This document shows positions 45,786 through 53,931 of a stretch of DNA of 64,000 bases, piece by piece (position 1 is the first letter of the stretch; every line of letters begins with the position of its first letter). The stretch covers positions 62,001 to 126,000 of the forward strand of contig NZ_JACHYN010000010.1 in NCBI RefSeq assembly GCF_014192915.1, in the 5' to 3' direction. A program made the position numbers and the translations under genes. The notes under the pieces were generated by a model that saw only the letters and a program-made list of their open reading frames with translations, ran no database searches and was not told the DNA's origin. This DNA is from Azospirillum sp. OGB3. Its GTDB lineage: Bacteria; Pseudomonadota; Alphaproteobacteria; Azospirillales; Azospirillaceae.

Positions 45786-46406
45786 ATGAACGCCGTGTCC
45801 GTGACCGGTGAACACGATCCGTCGGCCCTGCCGCCGGAGGAGATGCAGCGGGCGCAGCTCTACGCGCTGCTGGCGCATCTGCTTGCCCGCCCGCCCGGCG
45901 GGGAGTTTCTGGCCGCTCTGTCGGCGCTGGACGGCGACGCGAGCCCGCTGGGGCAGGCGCTGAGCGGTCTGGCCGAGGCCGCCCGCGGCACGGACGCCGC
46001 CGCGGTGGAGGAGGAGTTCAACACCCTCTTCATCGGCGTCGGCGGCGGCATCCTGTCTCCCTACGGGTCCTACTATCTCACGGGTTTCCTTCACGAAAAG
46101 CCGCTGGCCGAGCTGCGCGGCGACATGGCTCTGCTGGGCATCGCCCGCGCCGACGATGTGAAGGAACCCGAAGACCACATCGCCGCCCTGGCCGAGATGA
46201 TGGCGGGTTTGATCACCGGGGCCTTCGACGCCCCGGCCGATCTGGAGGCGCAGCGCCGCTTCTTCGACCGCCACATCGCCTCCTGGGCCGGCCGGTTCTT
46301 CACCGATCTGGAATCCACGCCGTCCGCCGCCTTCTACCGCGCGGTGGGCACGCTGGGTCACCGGTATCTGGAGGTCGAGGGGAAAGCCTTCGACATGGCG
46401 GCGTGA
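45786..46406 (+). CDS. TorD-like chaperone for formate dehydrogenase
   Basis: A 206-residue cytoplasmic all-alpha chaperone of the TorD/DmsD family. EEEFNTLFIGVGGGILSPYGSYYLTGF, HEKPLAELRGDM and EPEDHIAALAEMM are the typical motifs. Such proteins bind the twin-arginine signal of a molybdoenzyme and hold export until the cofactor is inserted. The ATG at 45786 follows TCGGGAGGG. It is the first gene of the transcript that then encodes the Tat protein and the formate dehydrogenase alpha subunit, its probable client. Confidence 0.9.
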   Translation: MNAVSVTGEHDPSALPPEEMQRAQLYALLAHLLARPPGGEFLAALSALDGDASPLGQALSGLAEAARGTDAAAVEEEFNTLFIGVGGGILSPYGSYYLTGFLHEKPLAELRGDMALLGIARADDVKEPEDHIAALAEMMAGLITGAFDAPADLEAQRRFFDRHIASWAGRFFTDLESTPSAAFYRAVGTLGHRYLEVEGKAFDMAA

Positions 46407-46582
46407 CGGGGCGGCCTGAACAGGCGGCGGGGCCGCACACCGGCACCGCCGCCGAACAGACAGCAAAACAACGAGACCGGTCCACGACAAGGCCGGTCCG
46501 GAAACGCTCAAAACAAGGCCCGGAAACCGGGCGGCACATCGGTCTTCAGTCTCGGGGAAGCCGCGAAGAATAGGGTGAAGCT

Positions 46583-46783
46583 ATGACGGACAAGAAGGAA
46601 AAGACCACGCTGGCGCGGCGCGACCTGTTCCGCGCGGCTGGATTGGGCGTCGGCGCGCTGGGCGTCGCCGCCGTGGGCGCCGTGGCGGGTGCCGAGCCGG
46701 TGCAGGCCGCCGAGCCCGCTCCCGCCCAGGGTTACCGCGAGACCGACCATGTCCGGACGGTCTACGAACTGAGCCGCTTCTAA
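46583..46783 (+). CDS. Small Tat-signal protein of the formate dehydrogenase region
   Basis: A 66-residue protein made mostly of a twin-arginine signal: LARRDLFRAAGLGVGALG, then VAGAEPVQAAE. It ends with YRETDHVRTVYELSRF. This is the TIGR02811-type protein found just before formate dehydrogenase alpha in many proteobacteria. Function is unknown; it might be a small exported subunit or a decoy for Tat handling. It lies 15 bp before fdhA. Confidence 0.88.
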   Translation: MTDKKEKTTLARRDLFRAAGLGVGALGVAAVGAVAGAEPVQAAEPAPAQGYRETDHVRTVYELSRF

Positions 46784-46798
46784 GAAGGACCGCCGCAC

Positions 46799-49687
46799 AT
46801 GCTGACGAAGAAGAAAGCGGCCGCGTCCGGTGGCCGTTCGCTGTCGAAGATGGTTTCCGGCTTGACCGGCAACACCGTCGACCGTCGTTCGTTCCTCCGC
46901 ACCTCGGGCATCGCCGCCGGTGGCGCCGCCATCGCCGCCACCATGCCCTTCGGCATGGTGAAGAAGGCCGAGGCGGTGACCGCCACCCCTGCCGCGGGCG
47001 CGCCGGTCAAGCTGGTCAAGAACGTCTGCACCCACTGCTCGGTCGGCTGCACGGTCACCGCCGAGGTGCAGAACGGGGTGTGGATCGGCCAGGAGCCGAG
47101 CTTCGACAGCCCGATCAACCTGGGCGCCCATTGCGCCAAGGGTGCCGCGGTGCGCGAGCACGCCCACGGCGACCGCCGCCTGCGCTACCCGATGAAGATG
47201 GTGGACGGCAAGTGGACCCGGATCTCCTGGGACCAGGCCATCCAGGAGGTCGGCGACAAGCTGCTGGCGATCCGCGAGAAGTCCGGCCCGGATTCGGTCT
47301 TCTGGCTCGGCTCGGCCAAGCACAGCAACGAGCAGGCCTATCTGATCCGCAAGTTCGCCGCCTTCTGGGGCACGAACAACGTCGACCATCAGGCCCGCAT
47401 CTGTCATTCCACCACCGTCGCCGGCGTGGCGAACGTGTGGGGCTATGGCGCCATGACGAACTCGTACAACGACATTCAGAAGTCGCGCGCGATGTTCTTC
47501 ATCGGCTCCAACGCCGCGGAGGCCCACCCGGTCTCCATGCTCCACATCCTGAAGGGCAAGGAGCAGAACAACGCCCCGCTGATCGTCGCCGATCCGCGCT
47601 TCACCCGCACCGCGGCCAAGGCCGACGAGTACATCCGCTTCCGCCCCGGCACCGACGTCGGCCTGATCTGGGGCATCCTCTGGCACATCTTCGAGAATGG
47701 CTGGGAGGACAAGGAGTACATCGCCAAGCGCGTCTACGGCATGGACGAGATCCGCGCCGAGGTCGCCAAGTGGACTCCGGAAGAGGTCGAGAAGGTCACC
47801 GGCGTTCCGGGCTCGCAGCTGAAGCGCGTCGCCCGCACGCTGGCCTCCAACCGTCCGGGCACGCTCGTCTGGTGCATGGGCGGCACGCAGCACCACATCG
47901 GCAACAACAACACCCGCGCCTATTGCGTGCTCCAGCTGGCACTCGGCAACGTCGGCGTGACGGGCGGCGGCACCAACATCTTCCGCGGCCACGACAACGT
48001 GCAGGGCGCCACCGACTTCGGCGTCACCTCGGACTCGCTGCCCGGCTACTACGGCCTGGCGGAGGGCGCATGGCGCCACTGGGCGCGCGTCTGGGACGTT
48101 CCGTACGAGGAGGTCCTGGCCCGCTTCAAGGACAAGAAGCTGATGGAGGCCACCGGCATCCCGGTGTCCCGCTGGTTCGACGGCGTCCTGGAAGCCAAGG
48201 AGAACATGGACCAGCCCGAGAGCATCAAGGGCATGGTCTTCTGGGGTCACGCGCCGAACAGCCAGGTCCGCCTGCCGGACATGAAGAAGGCGATGGAGAA
48301 GCTGGAGCTGCTCGTCGTCGTCGATCCGTTCCCGACGATGACCGCCGTCCTGTCCGACCGCAAGGACAACTTCTACCTGCTGCCCGCCGCCACCCAGTTC
48401 GAGACCGTCGGGTCGCGCACCGCGTCCAACCGCTCGGTCCAGTGGTGCGACAAGATCATGGAGCCGCTCTTCGAGGCGAAGACGGACCATGAGATCATGT
48501 ACCTGTTCGCCAAGAAGTTCGGCTTCGCCGAGCCGATGTTCAAGAACATCAAGCTCCATGGCAACGAGCCGGACATCGAGGACACGACGCGGGAGTGGAA
48601 CCGCGGCATGTGGTCGGTCGGCTACACCGGCCAGTCGCCGGAGCGGCTGAAGCTGCACATGCAGCATCAGGGCACCTTCGACAAGACCACGCTGCGCGCC
48701 AACGGCGGCCCGTGCGACGGCGACTACTACGGCCTGCCGTGGCCCTGCTGGGGCACGCCGGAGATGAAGCATCCGGGCACGGCCAACCTCTACGACACCT
48801 CCCTGCCGGTCGCCGAGGGCGGCGGCGCCTTCCGCGCGCGCTTCGGCGTCGAGCGCAACGGCGTGACGCTGCTGGCCGAGGGCTCCTACCCGGTCGGGTC
48901 GGAGATCAAGGACGGCTACCCGGAAGTCACCTACGCCATGCTCGACAAGCTGGGCTGGACCGGGGACCTGACCGAGGCCGAGATGGCGGTCATCCGGAAG
49001 ATCGGCGGCGAGAAGATCGGTGCCGTGTCCTGGACCACCGACCTGTCGGGCGGCATCCAGCGCGTGGCGATCAAGCACGGCCTGAACCCGCCGGGCAACG
49101 CCAAGGCCCGCTGCGTCGCGTGGAACTTCCCGGACCCGGTGCCGGTGCACCGCGAGCCGCTCTACACGCCGCGCCGCGATCTGGTCGCCAGCTACCCGAC
49201 CTACAAGGACACCAAGTCCTGGCGCCTGCCGACGCTCTACAAGTCGATCCAGGACCGCGACGTGTCGAAGGAGTACCCGATCATCCTCACCTCCGGCCGT
49301 CTGGTCGAGTATGAGGGCGGCGGCGACGAGACCCGGTCGAACCCCTGGCTGGCCGAACTGCAGCAGGACATGTTCGTCGAGATCAACCCGTTCGATGCCA
49401 ACAACGCCGGCATCAAGGACGGCCAGATGGTCTGGGTCGAGGGTGCCGAGCAGGGCAAGGTGAAGGTCAAGGCCATGCTGACCGAGCGTGTCGGCCGTGG
49501 CGTCGCCTTCATGCCGTTCCACTTCGGCGGCCATTACCAGGGCCAGGATCTGCGCGCCAAGTACCCGCAGGGCGCCGACCCGATCGTGCTGGGCGAAGCG
49601 GCGAACACCGCCACGACCTACGGCTACGACTCGGTCACGCAGATGCAGGAAACCAAGACCACCCTCTGCCGGATCTCGGCGGCCTGA
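46799..49687 (+). CDS. fdhA: Formate dehydrogenase, molybdopterin alpha subunit (Cys form)
   Basis: A 962-residue catalytic subunit that oxidises formate to CO2. A Tat signal (VDRRSFLRTSG at residues 28-38) sends it out folded. A [4Fe-4S] site follows: C77, C80, C84, C112. The active site is C202-H203 (RICHSTTVAG); the codon is TGT, so it uses Cys, not selenocysteine. Molybdopterin-binding segments continue to the C-terminus. Neighbours encode its iron-sulfur and cytochrome b partners, making a membrane-bound periplasm-facing respiratory enzyme. Whether Mo or W is used is not visible, but a tungstate-type transporter is close by. Confidence 0.96.
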   Translation: MLTKKKAAASGGRSLSKMVSGLTGNTVDRRSFLRTSGIAAGGAAIAATMPFGMVKKAEAVTATPAAGAPVKLVKNVCTHCSVGCTVTAEVQNGVWIGQEPSFDSPINLGAHCAKGAAVREHAHGDRRLRYPMKMVDGKWTRISWDQAIQEVGDKLLAIREKSGPDSVFWLGSAKHSNEQAYLIRKFAAFWGTNNVDHQARICHSTTVAGVANVWGYGAMTNSYNDIQKSRAMFFIGSNAAEAHPVSMLHILKGKEQNNAPLIVADPRFTRTAAKADEYIRFRPGTDVGLIWGILWHIFENGWEDKEYIAKRVYGMDEIRAEVAKWTPEEVEKVTGVPGSQLKRVARTLASNRPGTLVWCMGGTQHHIGNNNTRAYCVLQLALGNVGVTGGGTNIFRGHDNVQGATDFGVTSDSLPGYYGLAEGAWRHWARVWDVPYEEVLARFKDKKLMEATGIPVSRWFDGVLEAKENMDQPESIKGMVFWGHAPNSQVRLPDMKKAMEKLELLVVVDPFPTMTAVLSDRKDNFYLLPAATQFETVGSRTASNRSVQWCDKIMEPLFEAKTDHEIMYLFAKKFGFAEPMFKNIKLHGNEPDIEDTTREWNRGMWSVGYTGQSPERLKLHMQHQGTFDKTTLRANGGPCDGDYYGLPWPCWGTPEMKHPGTANLYDTSLPVAEGGGAFRARFGVERNGVTLLAEGSYPVGSEIKDGYPEVTYAMLDKLGWTGDLTEAEMAVIRKIGGEKIGAVSWTTDLSGGIQRVAIKHGLNPPGNAKARCVAWNFPDPVPVHREPLYTPRRDLVASYPTYKDTKSWRLPTLYKSIQDRDVSKEYPIILTSGRLVEYEGGGDETRSNPWLAELQQDMFVEINPFDANNAGIKDGQMVWVEGAEQGKVKVKAMLTERVGRGVAFMPFHFGGHYQGQDLRAKYPQGADPIVLGEAANTATTYGYDSVTQMQETKTTLCRISAA

Positions 49688-49707
49688 GACGCTAGGAGTT
49701 CATCACC

Positions 49708-50304
49708 ATGGCCCGCATGAAATTCCTCTGCGACGCGGACCGCTGCATCGAATGCAACGCCTGCGTCACCGCCTGCAAGAACGAGCACGAGGTGCCCTGG
49801 GGCATCAACCGCCGCCGCGTCGTCACCATCAACGACGGCAAGCCGGGTGAGCGGTCGATCTCGGTCGCCTGCATGCATTGCTCCGACGCGCCCTGCAAGG
49901 CGGTCTGCCCGGTCGACTGTTTCTACCAGACCGAGCAGGGCGTGGTCCTGCACAACAAGGACCTGTGCATCGGCTGCGGCTACTGCTTCTACGCCTGCCC
50001 GTTCGGCGCCCCGCAGTACCCGCAGGCCGGCAACTTCGGCACCCGCGGCAAGATGGACAAGTGCACCTTCTGCGCCGGCGGCCCGGAGGCCGACAACACG
50101 GATGCGGAGTACAAGAAGTACGGCCGCAACCGTCTGGCCGAAGGCAAGCTGCCGCTCTGTGCCGAGATGTGCTCGACCAAGGCGCTCCTGGCCGGCGACG
50201 GCGACAAGGTGTCGGACATCTACCGCGAGCGCGTGGTCGCCCGCGGCTTCGGGTCCGGCGCCTGGGGCTGGGGCACCGCCTATCAGATGAAGGCGGGGTC
50301 GTGA
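49708..50304 (+). CDS. fdhB: Formate dehydrogenase iron-sulfur beta subunit
   Basis: A 198-residue ferredoxin-type electron-transfer subunit with four cysteine clusters: CIECNACVTAC, CMHCSDAPCKAVCP, CIGCGYCFYACPFG and CTFC...CAEMC. It carries electrons from the alpha subunit to the cytochrome. It lacks the C-terminal membrane anchor of the E. coli FdnH/FdoH type, so it must dock by protein contacts. It has no signal peptide and probably travels with alpha through Tat. Its stop overlaps the start of a tiny lipoprotein gene. Confidence 0.95.
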   Translation: MARMKFLCDADRCIECNACVTACKNEHEVPWGINRRRVVTINDGKPGERSISVACMHCSDAPCKAVCPVDCFYQTEQGVVLHNKDLCIGCGYCFYACPFGAPQYPQAGNFGTRGKMDKCTFCAGGPEADNTDAEYKKYGRNRLAEGKLPLCAEMCSTKALLAGDGDKVSDIYRERVVARGFGSGAWGWGTAYQMKAGS

Positions 50305-50495
50305 CCGTGATCCGCCGCACCGTCTGTGCGATGGCGCTCCTTCTCGTCACCCCGCTTCTGGCGGGGTGCAACGAGGAGGAGCAGGCGCGCCCGATCCATC
50401 TGGAGAAGGGCGCCTACCGCGGCGCCGCGGATACGCATCTGTCCGCGGATCAGGTCCAGGCGCTCCAGCAGCGCTCGGCCGGCCAGCGTTTTTGA
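50301..50495 (+). CDS. Small lipoprotein encoded within the formate dehydrogenase operon
   Basis: A GTG at 50301 overlaps the fdhB stop by four bases (GTGA), so it is translationally coupled. The 64-residue product has a lipoprotein signal (MALLLVTPLLAGC) and a mature part of about 41 residues: NEEEQARPIHLEKGAYRG and SADQVQALQQRSAGQRF. I know no named family for it. Its place between fdhB and fdhC suggests a small accessory subunit, perhaps docking the iron-sulfur subunit that has no anchor of its own; that is inference. Confidence 0.75.
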   Translation: MTVIRRTVCAMALLLVTPLLAGCNEEEQARPIHLEKGAYRGAADTHLSADQVQALQQRSAGQRF

Positions 50496-50508
50496 GAGGG
50501 CGTTTCCG

Positions 50509-51615
50509 ATGGGCGCGCTTCTCAAGGGAAGGGCTGACGCAATGACGTCGAATGATTCCAAGGGCGGATCGGCCAAAGGCTGGCTCCGGTCGCCGTTCCA
50601 GATCGTGCTTCTGGGCGTCGCCATGCTGGCGCTGACCCTGGTCGTGGCCAACGTCTCCTCCGCTGCGGCGGCGGAGGCGTTCCCGCCGGTCGCCAGCCAG
50701 CCGGCCGACGGCACGTCAAAGGTCGACATGTGGCGCGGCATCCGCTCCGGCGAGCAGGGCACCGTCTCCATCCCCAACAAGAGCGCCGGGGTGCTGGTGC
50801 AGTCGGAAGGGGAACTGTGGCGCTCGGTCCGCAACGGCCCGCTGTCCACCTACGGCGGCTGGGTGCTGGGCGGCATGATCGGGCTGCTCGTCCTGTTCTT
50901 CCTGGTGCGCGGGCGCATCCGGATCGACGGCCAGAAGACCGGCCGGACCATCCAGCGCTTCAACGCCTTCGAGCGGGGCGTGCACTGGCTGACCGCCGGC
51001 AGCTTCGTCATCCTGGCCTTCACCGGGCTGAACGTGCTGTACGGGCGGTACACCGTCCTGCCGCTGCTGGGGCCGGAGGCGTTCGCCACGATGACCCAGT
51101 ACGGCAAGTTCGCCCACAACTACCTGGGCTTCGCCTTCATGCTGGGCATCCTCCTCATCTTCGTGATGTGGGTGAAGCACAACATCCCGGAGCGCAACGA
51201 CATCACCTGGGCGCTGAAGGCCGGCGGCCTGTTCAGCAAGGGCGTGCATCCGGCGGCGAAGAAGTTCAACGCTGGCCAGAAGGTGATCTTCTGGGCGACG
51301 GTGCTGGGCGGCGCGGCCCTGGGCTTCACGGGCGTGCAACTCCTGTGGCCCTTCTCCTTCGCCTCGATGGCCGACATGCAGCTCTACCAGCTGATCCACG
51401 CCGCGGTGGCGGTGGTGCTGACCGCCGTCATCATCGCGCACATCTACATCGGCTCGGTCGGCATGGAAGGCGCTTTCGACGCCATGGGCACGGGCGACGT
51501 CGAACTCCAGTGGGCGCGCGAGCACCACTCGCTGTGGGTTCAGGAGGTCACCGGCGAGACCCCCGGCCGTCATGGGGGCCATCACCACGGCCGCCACCGC
51601 GCGCCCGCCGAGTGA
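50509..51615 (+). CDS. fdhC: Formate dehydrogenase cytochrome b gamma subunit
   Basis: A 368-residue membrane protein with about five helices: an N-terminal signal-like helix (VLLGVAMLALTLVVANV), an exported loop of about 65 residues, then four heme-bearing helices. Candidate heme His residues are in GVHWLTAG, KFAHNYLGF and QLIHAAVAVVLTAVIIAHIY. It should pass electrons to quinone. It is longer than E. coli FdnI (217 aa) because of the N-terminal exported segment, and it ends in a His-rich tail (RHGGHHHGRHR), possibly metal-binding. An ATG at 50542 is an alternative start. Confidence 0.93.
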   Translation: MGALLKGRADAMTSNDSKGGSAKGWLRSPFQIVLLGVAMLALTLVVANVSSAAAAEAFPPVASQPADGTSKVDMWRGIRSGEQGTVSIPNKSAGVLVQSEGELWRSVRNGPLSTYGGWVLGGMIGLLVLFFLVRGRIRIDGQKTGRTIQRFNAFERGVHWLTAGSFVILAFTGLNVLYGRYTVLPLLGPEAFATMTQYGKFAHNYLGFAFMLGILLIFVMWVKHNIPERNDITWALKAGGLFSKGVHPAAKKFNAGQKVIFWATVLGGAALGFTGVQLLWPFSFASMADMQLYQLIHAAVAVVLTAVIIAHIYIGSVGMEGAFDAMGTGDVELQWAREHHSLWVQEVTGETPGRHGGHHHGRHRAPAE

Positions 51616-51626
51616 GGACACCATCC

Positions 51627-52016
51627 ATGCGTTCCTTCCTGATCGGCCTGCTGCTGGCCGGGGCGGTCGCCGCTCCGGCCGCCGCCCAGACCTCCGACCA
51701 GACCTCTCCGGCGGCGAAGCCGGCGGACGAGGTGAAGCGGATCGTCGAGCAGACCTACAACGTGCAGGTCCTGCGCGTGACCGAGGCGGCGCTGGAGGAC
51801 GGCACCGCCGTCTACAAGGTCGCCGCCATGATGCCGGGGACCGCCGGGAACGCCGCCTTCATGGTCAACACCCTGACCGTCGATGCGGCGACCGGTTTGA
51901 CGCTGCCGCCCTTCCGCCACCACGCGGCGGGCTACAGCCTGCCCCAGGGCGGCAGCTACGAGCCGAACCGGACCTCCAACAACCCCGCGGTCGCCCGCGG
52001 GCACACTTGGCGCTGA
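51627..52016 (+). CDS. Small secreted protein, last gene of the formate dehydrogenase operon
   Basis: A 129-residue protein with a clear signal peptide (SFLIGLLLAGAVAAPAAAQ). The mature part, starting TSDQTSPAAKPADEVKRIVE, looks like one small alpha/beta domain (TYNVQVLRVTEAALEDGTAVYKV) and ends NPAVARGHTWR. No family is recognised and no cysteine is present. It is 11 bp from fdhC and 80 bp before the operon terminator. Its stop lies in a 16-bp tandem repeat. A periplasmic accessory role is inferred from position only. Confidence 0.7.
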   Translation: MRSFLIGLLLAGAVAAPAAAQTSDQTSPAAKPADEVKRIVEQTYNVQVLRVTEAALEDGTAVYKVAAMMPGTAGNAAFMVNTLTVDAATGLTLPPFRHHAAGYSLPQGGSYEPNRTSNNPAVARGHTWR

Positions 52017-52056
52017 AATAGCCGGGCGCTGAAATAGCCGGGCGCTGAGAAAACCG
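52009..52056. repeat. Three tandem 16-bp units that include the stop codon
   Basis: GGCGCTGAAATAGCCG is present twice exactly and a third time with changes, starting with the last codon and TGA stop of the secreted-protein gene. A further degenerate unit follows. A unit of 16 bp puts stops in successive frames. Confidence 0.88.
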
Positions 52057-52094
52057 GGCACCAAGAACGTCCGGTGCTGACACCTGTTACCCCA

Positions 52095-52130
52095 GACCGG
52101 CGGCTGAGAGGCCGCCGGTCTTTTCCTTTT
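52095..52130 (+). terminator. Terminator of the formate dehydrogenase operon
   Basis: Ten-bp arms gaccggcggc and gccgccggtc with a six-base loop, then TTTTCCTTTT. It lies between the operon and the WD40 gene, so the latter probably has its own promoter or depends on read-through. Confidence 0.93.
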
Positions 52131-52147
52131 CGGGAGGTGGTTCGGGC

Positions 52148-53152
52148 ATGGGAAGAGCGCGCCATCCGGGGAACCCGCCGTGCCACGCCCGCCGCCGGCT
52201 GCTCGCGCTGGCCGCCGCGGCGCCCGTCCTGACCGTTCCCCTGCTGTCCCGCGCCGCCGACCTGATCGGCCATGGCGCCATGGTCAACGCCGTCGCCGTG
52301 TCGCCCGACGGCGCCCGTGTCCTGACGGGGAGCTGGGACTATTCGGCCATCCTCTGGGACCTCGCCTCCGGCTCGCAAATCGCGTCCTTCCACGAGCATG
52401 CCGCCGGGGTGACCTCCGTGGCCTTCCTGCCGGGCGGCAAACGCGCCCTGACCGGCAGCCGCGACTCCGCCATCATCCTCTGGGACCTGGAGAGCGGCCG
52501 GCCGCTGCACCGCTTCGAAGGCCACACCGGCACCGTCGCCGGTCTGGCGGTGGCGCCGGACGGCCGGAGCTTCGCCTCCGCCGGCTGGGACTTCGCCATC
52601 CGCGTCTGGGACCCGGAGAGCGGCGCCGCGCTGCGGGTGCTGGAGGGGCATGGCGCCAACGTCAACGCCGTGGCTTACACCCCGGACGGCGGGCGGCTGG
52701 TTTCCGCCGGCTACGACTTCCAGGTCCGCGTCTGGGACGCCGCGACCGGGCGGGAAAAGGCCATTCTGGAAGGGCATGAGGGCAGTGTGAACGGTCTGGC
52801 CCTGTCCCCCGACGGGCGGCTGGCCGTCACGGCGTCCAGCGACGAGACGGTGCGGCTGTGGGACCTGGAGACCGGCACGCTCCTGCGCACGCTCTACGGG
52901 CATACGGGCTTCGTCACCTCCGTCGCTGTCTCGCCCGATGGCAGGACCCTGCTGTCCGGCGGGGGAGGGGATCGGCGCGTCCGGCTGTGGGACACCGCCA
53001 CCGGGCGGCAGCTCGCCTCGTTCCGCGGCCACGAGAAGCCGGTCCTGGCGGTCGCCTTCACCCCGGACGGGCGGGGCGCCCTGTCCGCCGGCTACGACGC
53101 GGTGGTCCGCCATTGGGACCTGATGGGCAAGGCCGACGCCGAGCGTCCTTGA
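52148..53152 (+). CDS. Exported WD40 beta-propeller protein
   Basis: A 334-residue protein with seven consecutive WD40 units, enough for one closed propeller; unit starts are at GHGAMVNAVA, HEHAAGVTSVA, EGHTGTVAGLA, EGHGANVNAVA, EGHEGSVNGLA, YGHTGFVTSVA and RGHEKPVLAVA. The N-terminus (ARRRLLALAAAAPVLTVPLL) looks like a Sec or Tat signal, so it should be periplasmic. WD40 proteins of this kind sometimes sit with c-type cytochromes, but no heme motif is present. GGGAGG precedes the ATG. It is 18 bp past a terminator. Confidence 0.88.
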   Translation: MGRARHPGNPPCHARRRLLALAAAAPVLTVPLLSRAADLIGHGAMVNAVAVSPDGARVLTGSWDYSAILWDLASGSQIASFHEHAAGVTSVAFLPGGKRALTGSRDSAIILWDLESGRPLHRFEGHTGTVAGLAVAPDGRSFASAGWDFAIRVWDPESGAALRVLEGHGANVNAVAYTPDGGRLVSAGYDFQVRVWDAATGREKAILEGHEGSVNGLALSPDGRLAVTASSDETVRLWDLETGTLLRTLYGHTGFVTSVAVSPDGRTLLSGGGGDRRVRLWDTATGRQLASFRGHEKPVLAVAFTPDGRGALSAGYDAVVRHWDLMGKADAERP

Positions 53153-53213
53153 CAGGGCGCCCCCGCCCGTGGCCGGTTCGGCCGCATCCGTTCCGCACAC
53201 GAGACCGCCGCCC

Positions 53214-53912
53214 ATGACCAGCCTGACCTACCCGGCGCAACGCCGCGCCATCATCGACACCTGCCTCGCCATGAACGGGGCGGGCATCAACCAGGGCGCC
53301 TCCGGCAACCTGTCGGTGCGGGTGGAGGGCGGCTTCCTCATCACGCCGAGCAGCCTGCCCTACGACGAGACGGCGCCGGAGGACATCGTGGAGATGGGCT
53401 TCGACGGGACCTATGTGGGCCGGCGGCGGCCCTCGTCGGAATGGCGTTTCCACCGCGACATCCTGAAGGCGCGGCCCGATGTGGATGTTGTGCTGCACGC
53501 CCATTCGACCTTCGCGACGGCGTTGGCCGTCCATGGCCGGGGCATCCCCAGCTTCCATTACATGGTGGCGTTGGCCGGCGGCGATTCGATCCGTTGCGCG
53601 CCCTACGCCACCTTCGGGACGCAGGAGCTGTCCGACCACGCGCTCGCGGCGCTGGAGGGGCGGCTGGCCTGCCTGCTGGCCAACCATGGCATGATCGTGC
53701 TGGGCAAGACGGTGAAAGGCGCGCTGGCCCTGGCGGTGGAGGTGGAGACGCTGGCCCGTCAGTATCTCCACGCCCATCTGCTGGGCGAACCGGTCATCCT
53801 GCCGCCCGAGGAGATCGCGCGCGTTGCCGAGAAGATGCGCCGCATGAAGTACGGCCTGCCGCCCGACGAGGGCGCCGCGCCGGAGGACACCGCCCGCCCG
53901 CGCGAGGCCTGA
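53214..53912 (+). CDS. Class II aldolase/adducin family protein
   Basis: A 232-residue cytoplasmic zinc enzyme of the fuculose-1-phosphate aldolase type. INQGASGNLSVR (substrate loop), the zinc ligands HAH in VVLHAHSTFATA, and LLANHGMIVLGKT with the third His are present, as is Glu in PSSEWRFH. Substrate could be a sugar phosphate or a methylthioribulose-like compound. The ATG at 53214 fits the family start. It converges with a sensor kinase gene across 19 bp. Confidence 0.9.
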   Translation: MTSLTYPAQRRAIIDTCLAMNGAGINQGASGNLSVRVEGGFLITPSSLPYDETAPEDIVEMGFDGTYVGRRRPSSEWRFHRDILKARPDVDVVLHAHSTFATALAVHGRGIPSFHYMVALAGGDSIRCAPYATFGTQELSDHALAALEGRLACLLANHGMIVLGKTVKGALALAVEVETLARQYLHAHLLGEPVILPPEEIARVAEKMRRMKYGLPPDEGAAPEDTARPREA

Positions 53913-53931
53913 CGGCCGACGGCTCCAGGCG

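Noticed and set aside
47401..47420. Selenocysteine in formate dehydrogenase alpha
   Set aside because: The active-site codon is TGT (Cys), not TGA, so no SECIS element is expected.
46508..49534. Minus-strand open frame of 1008 codons opposite fdhA
   Set aside because: Antisense shadow; the sense strand has full formate dehydrogenase motifs.
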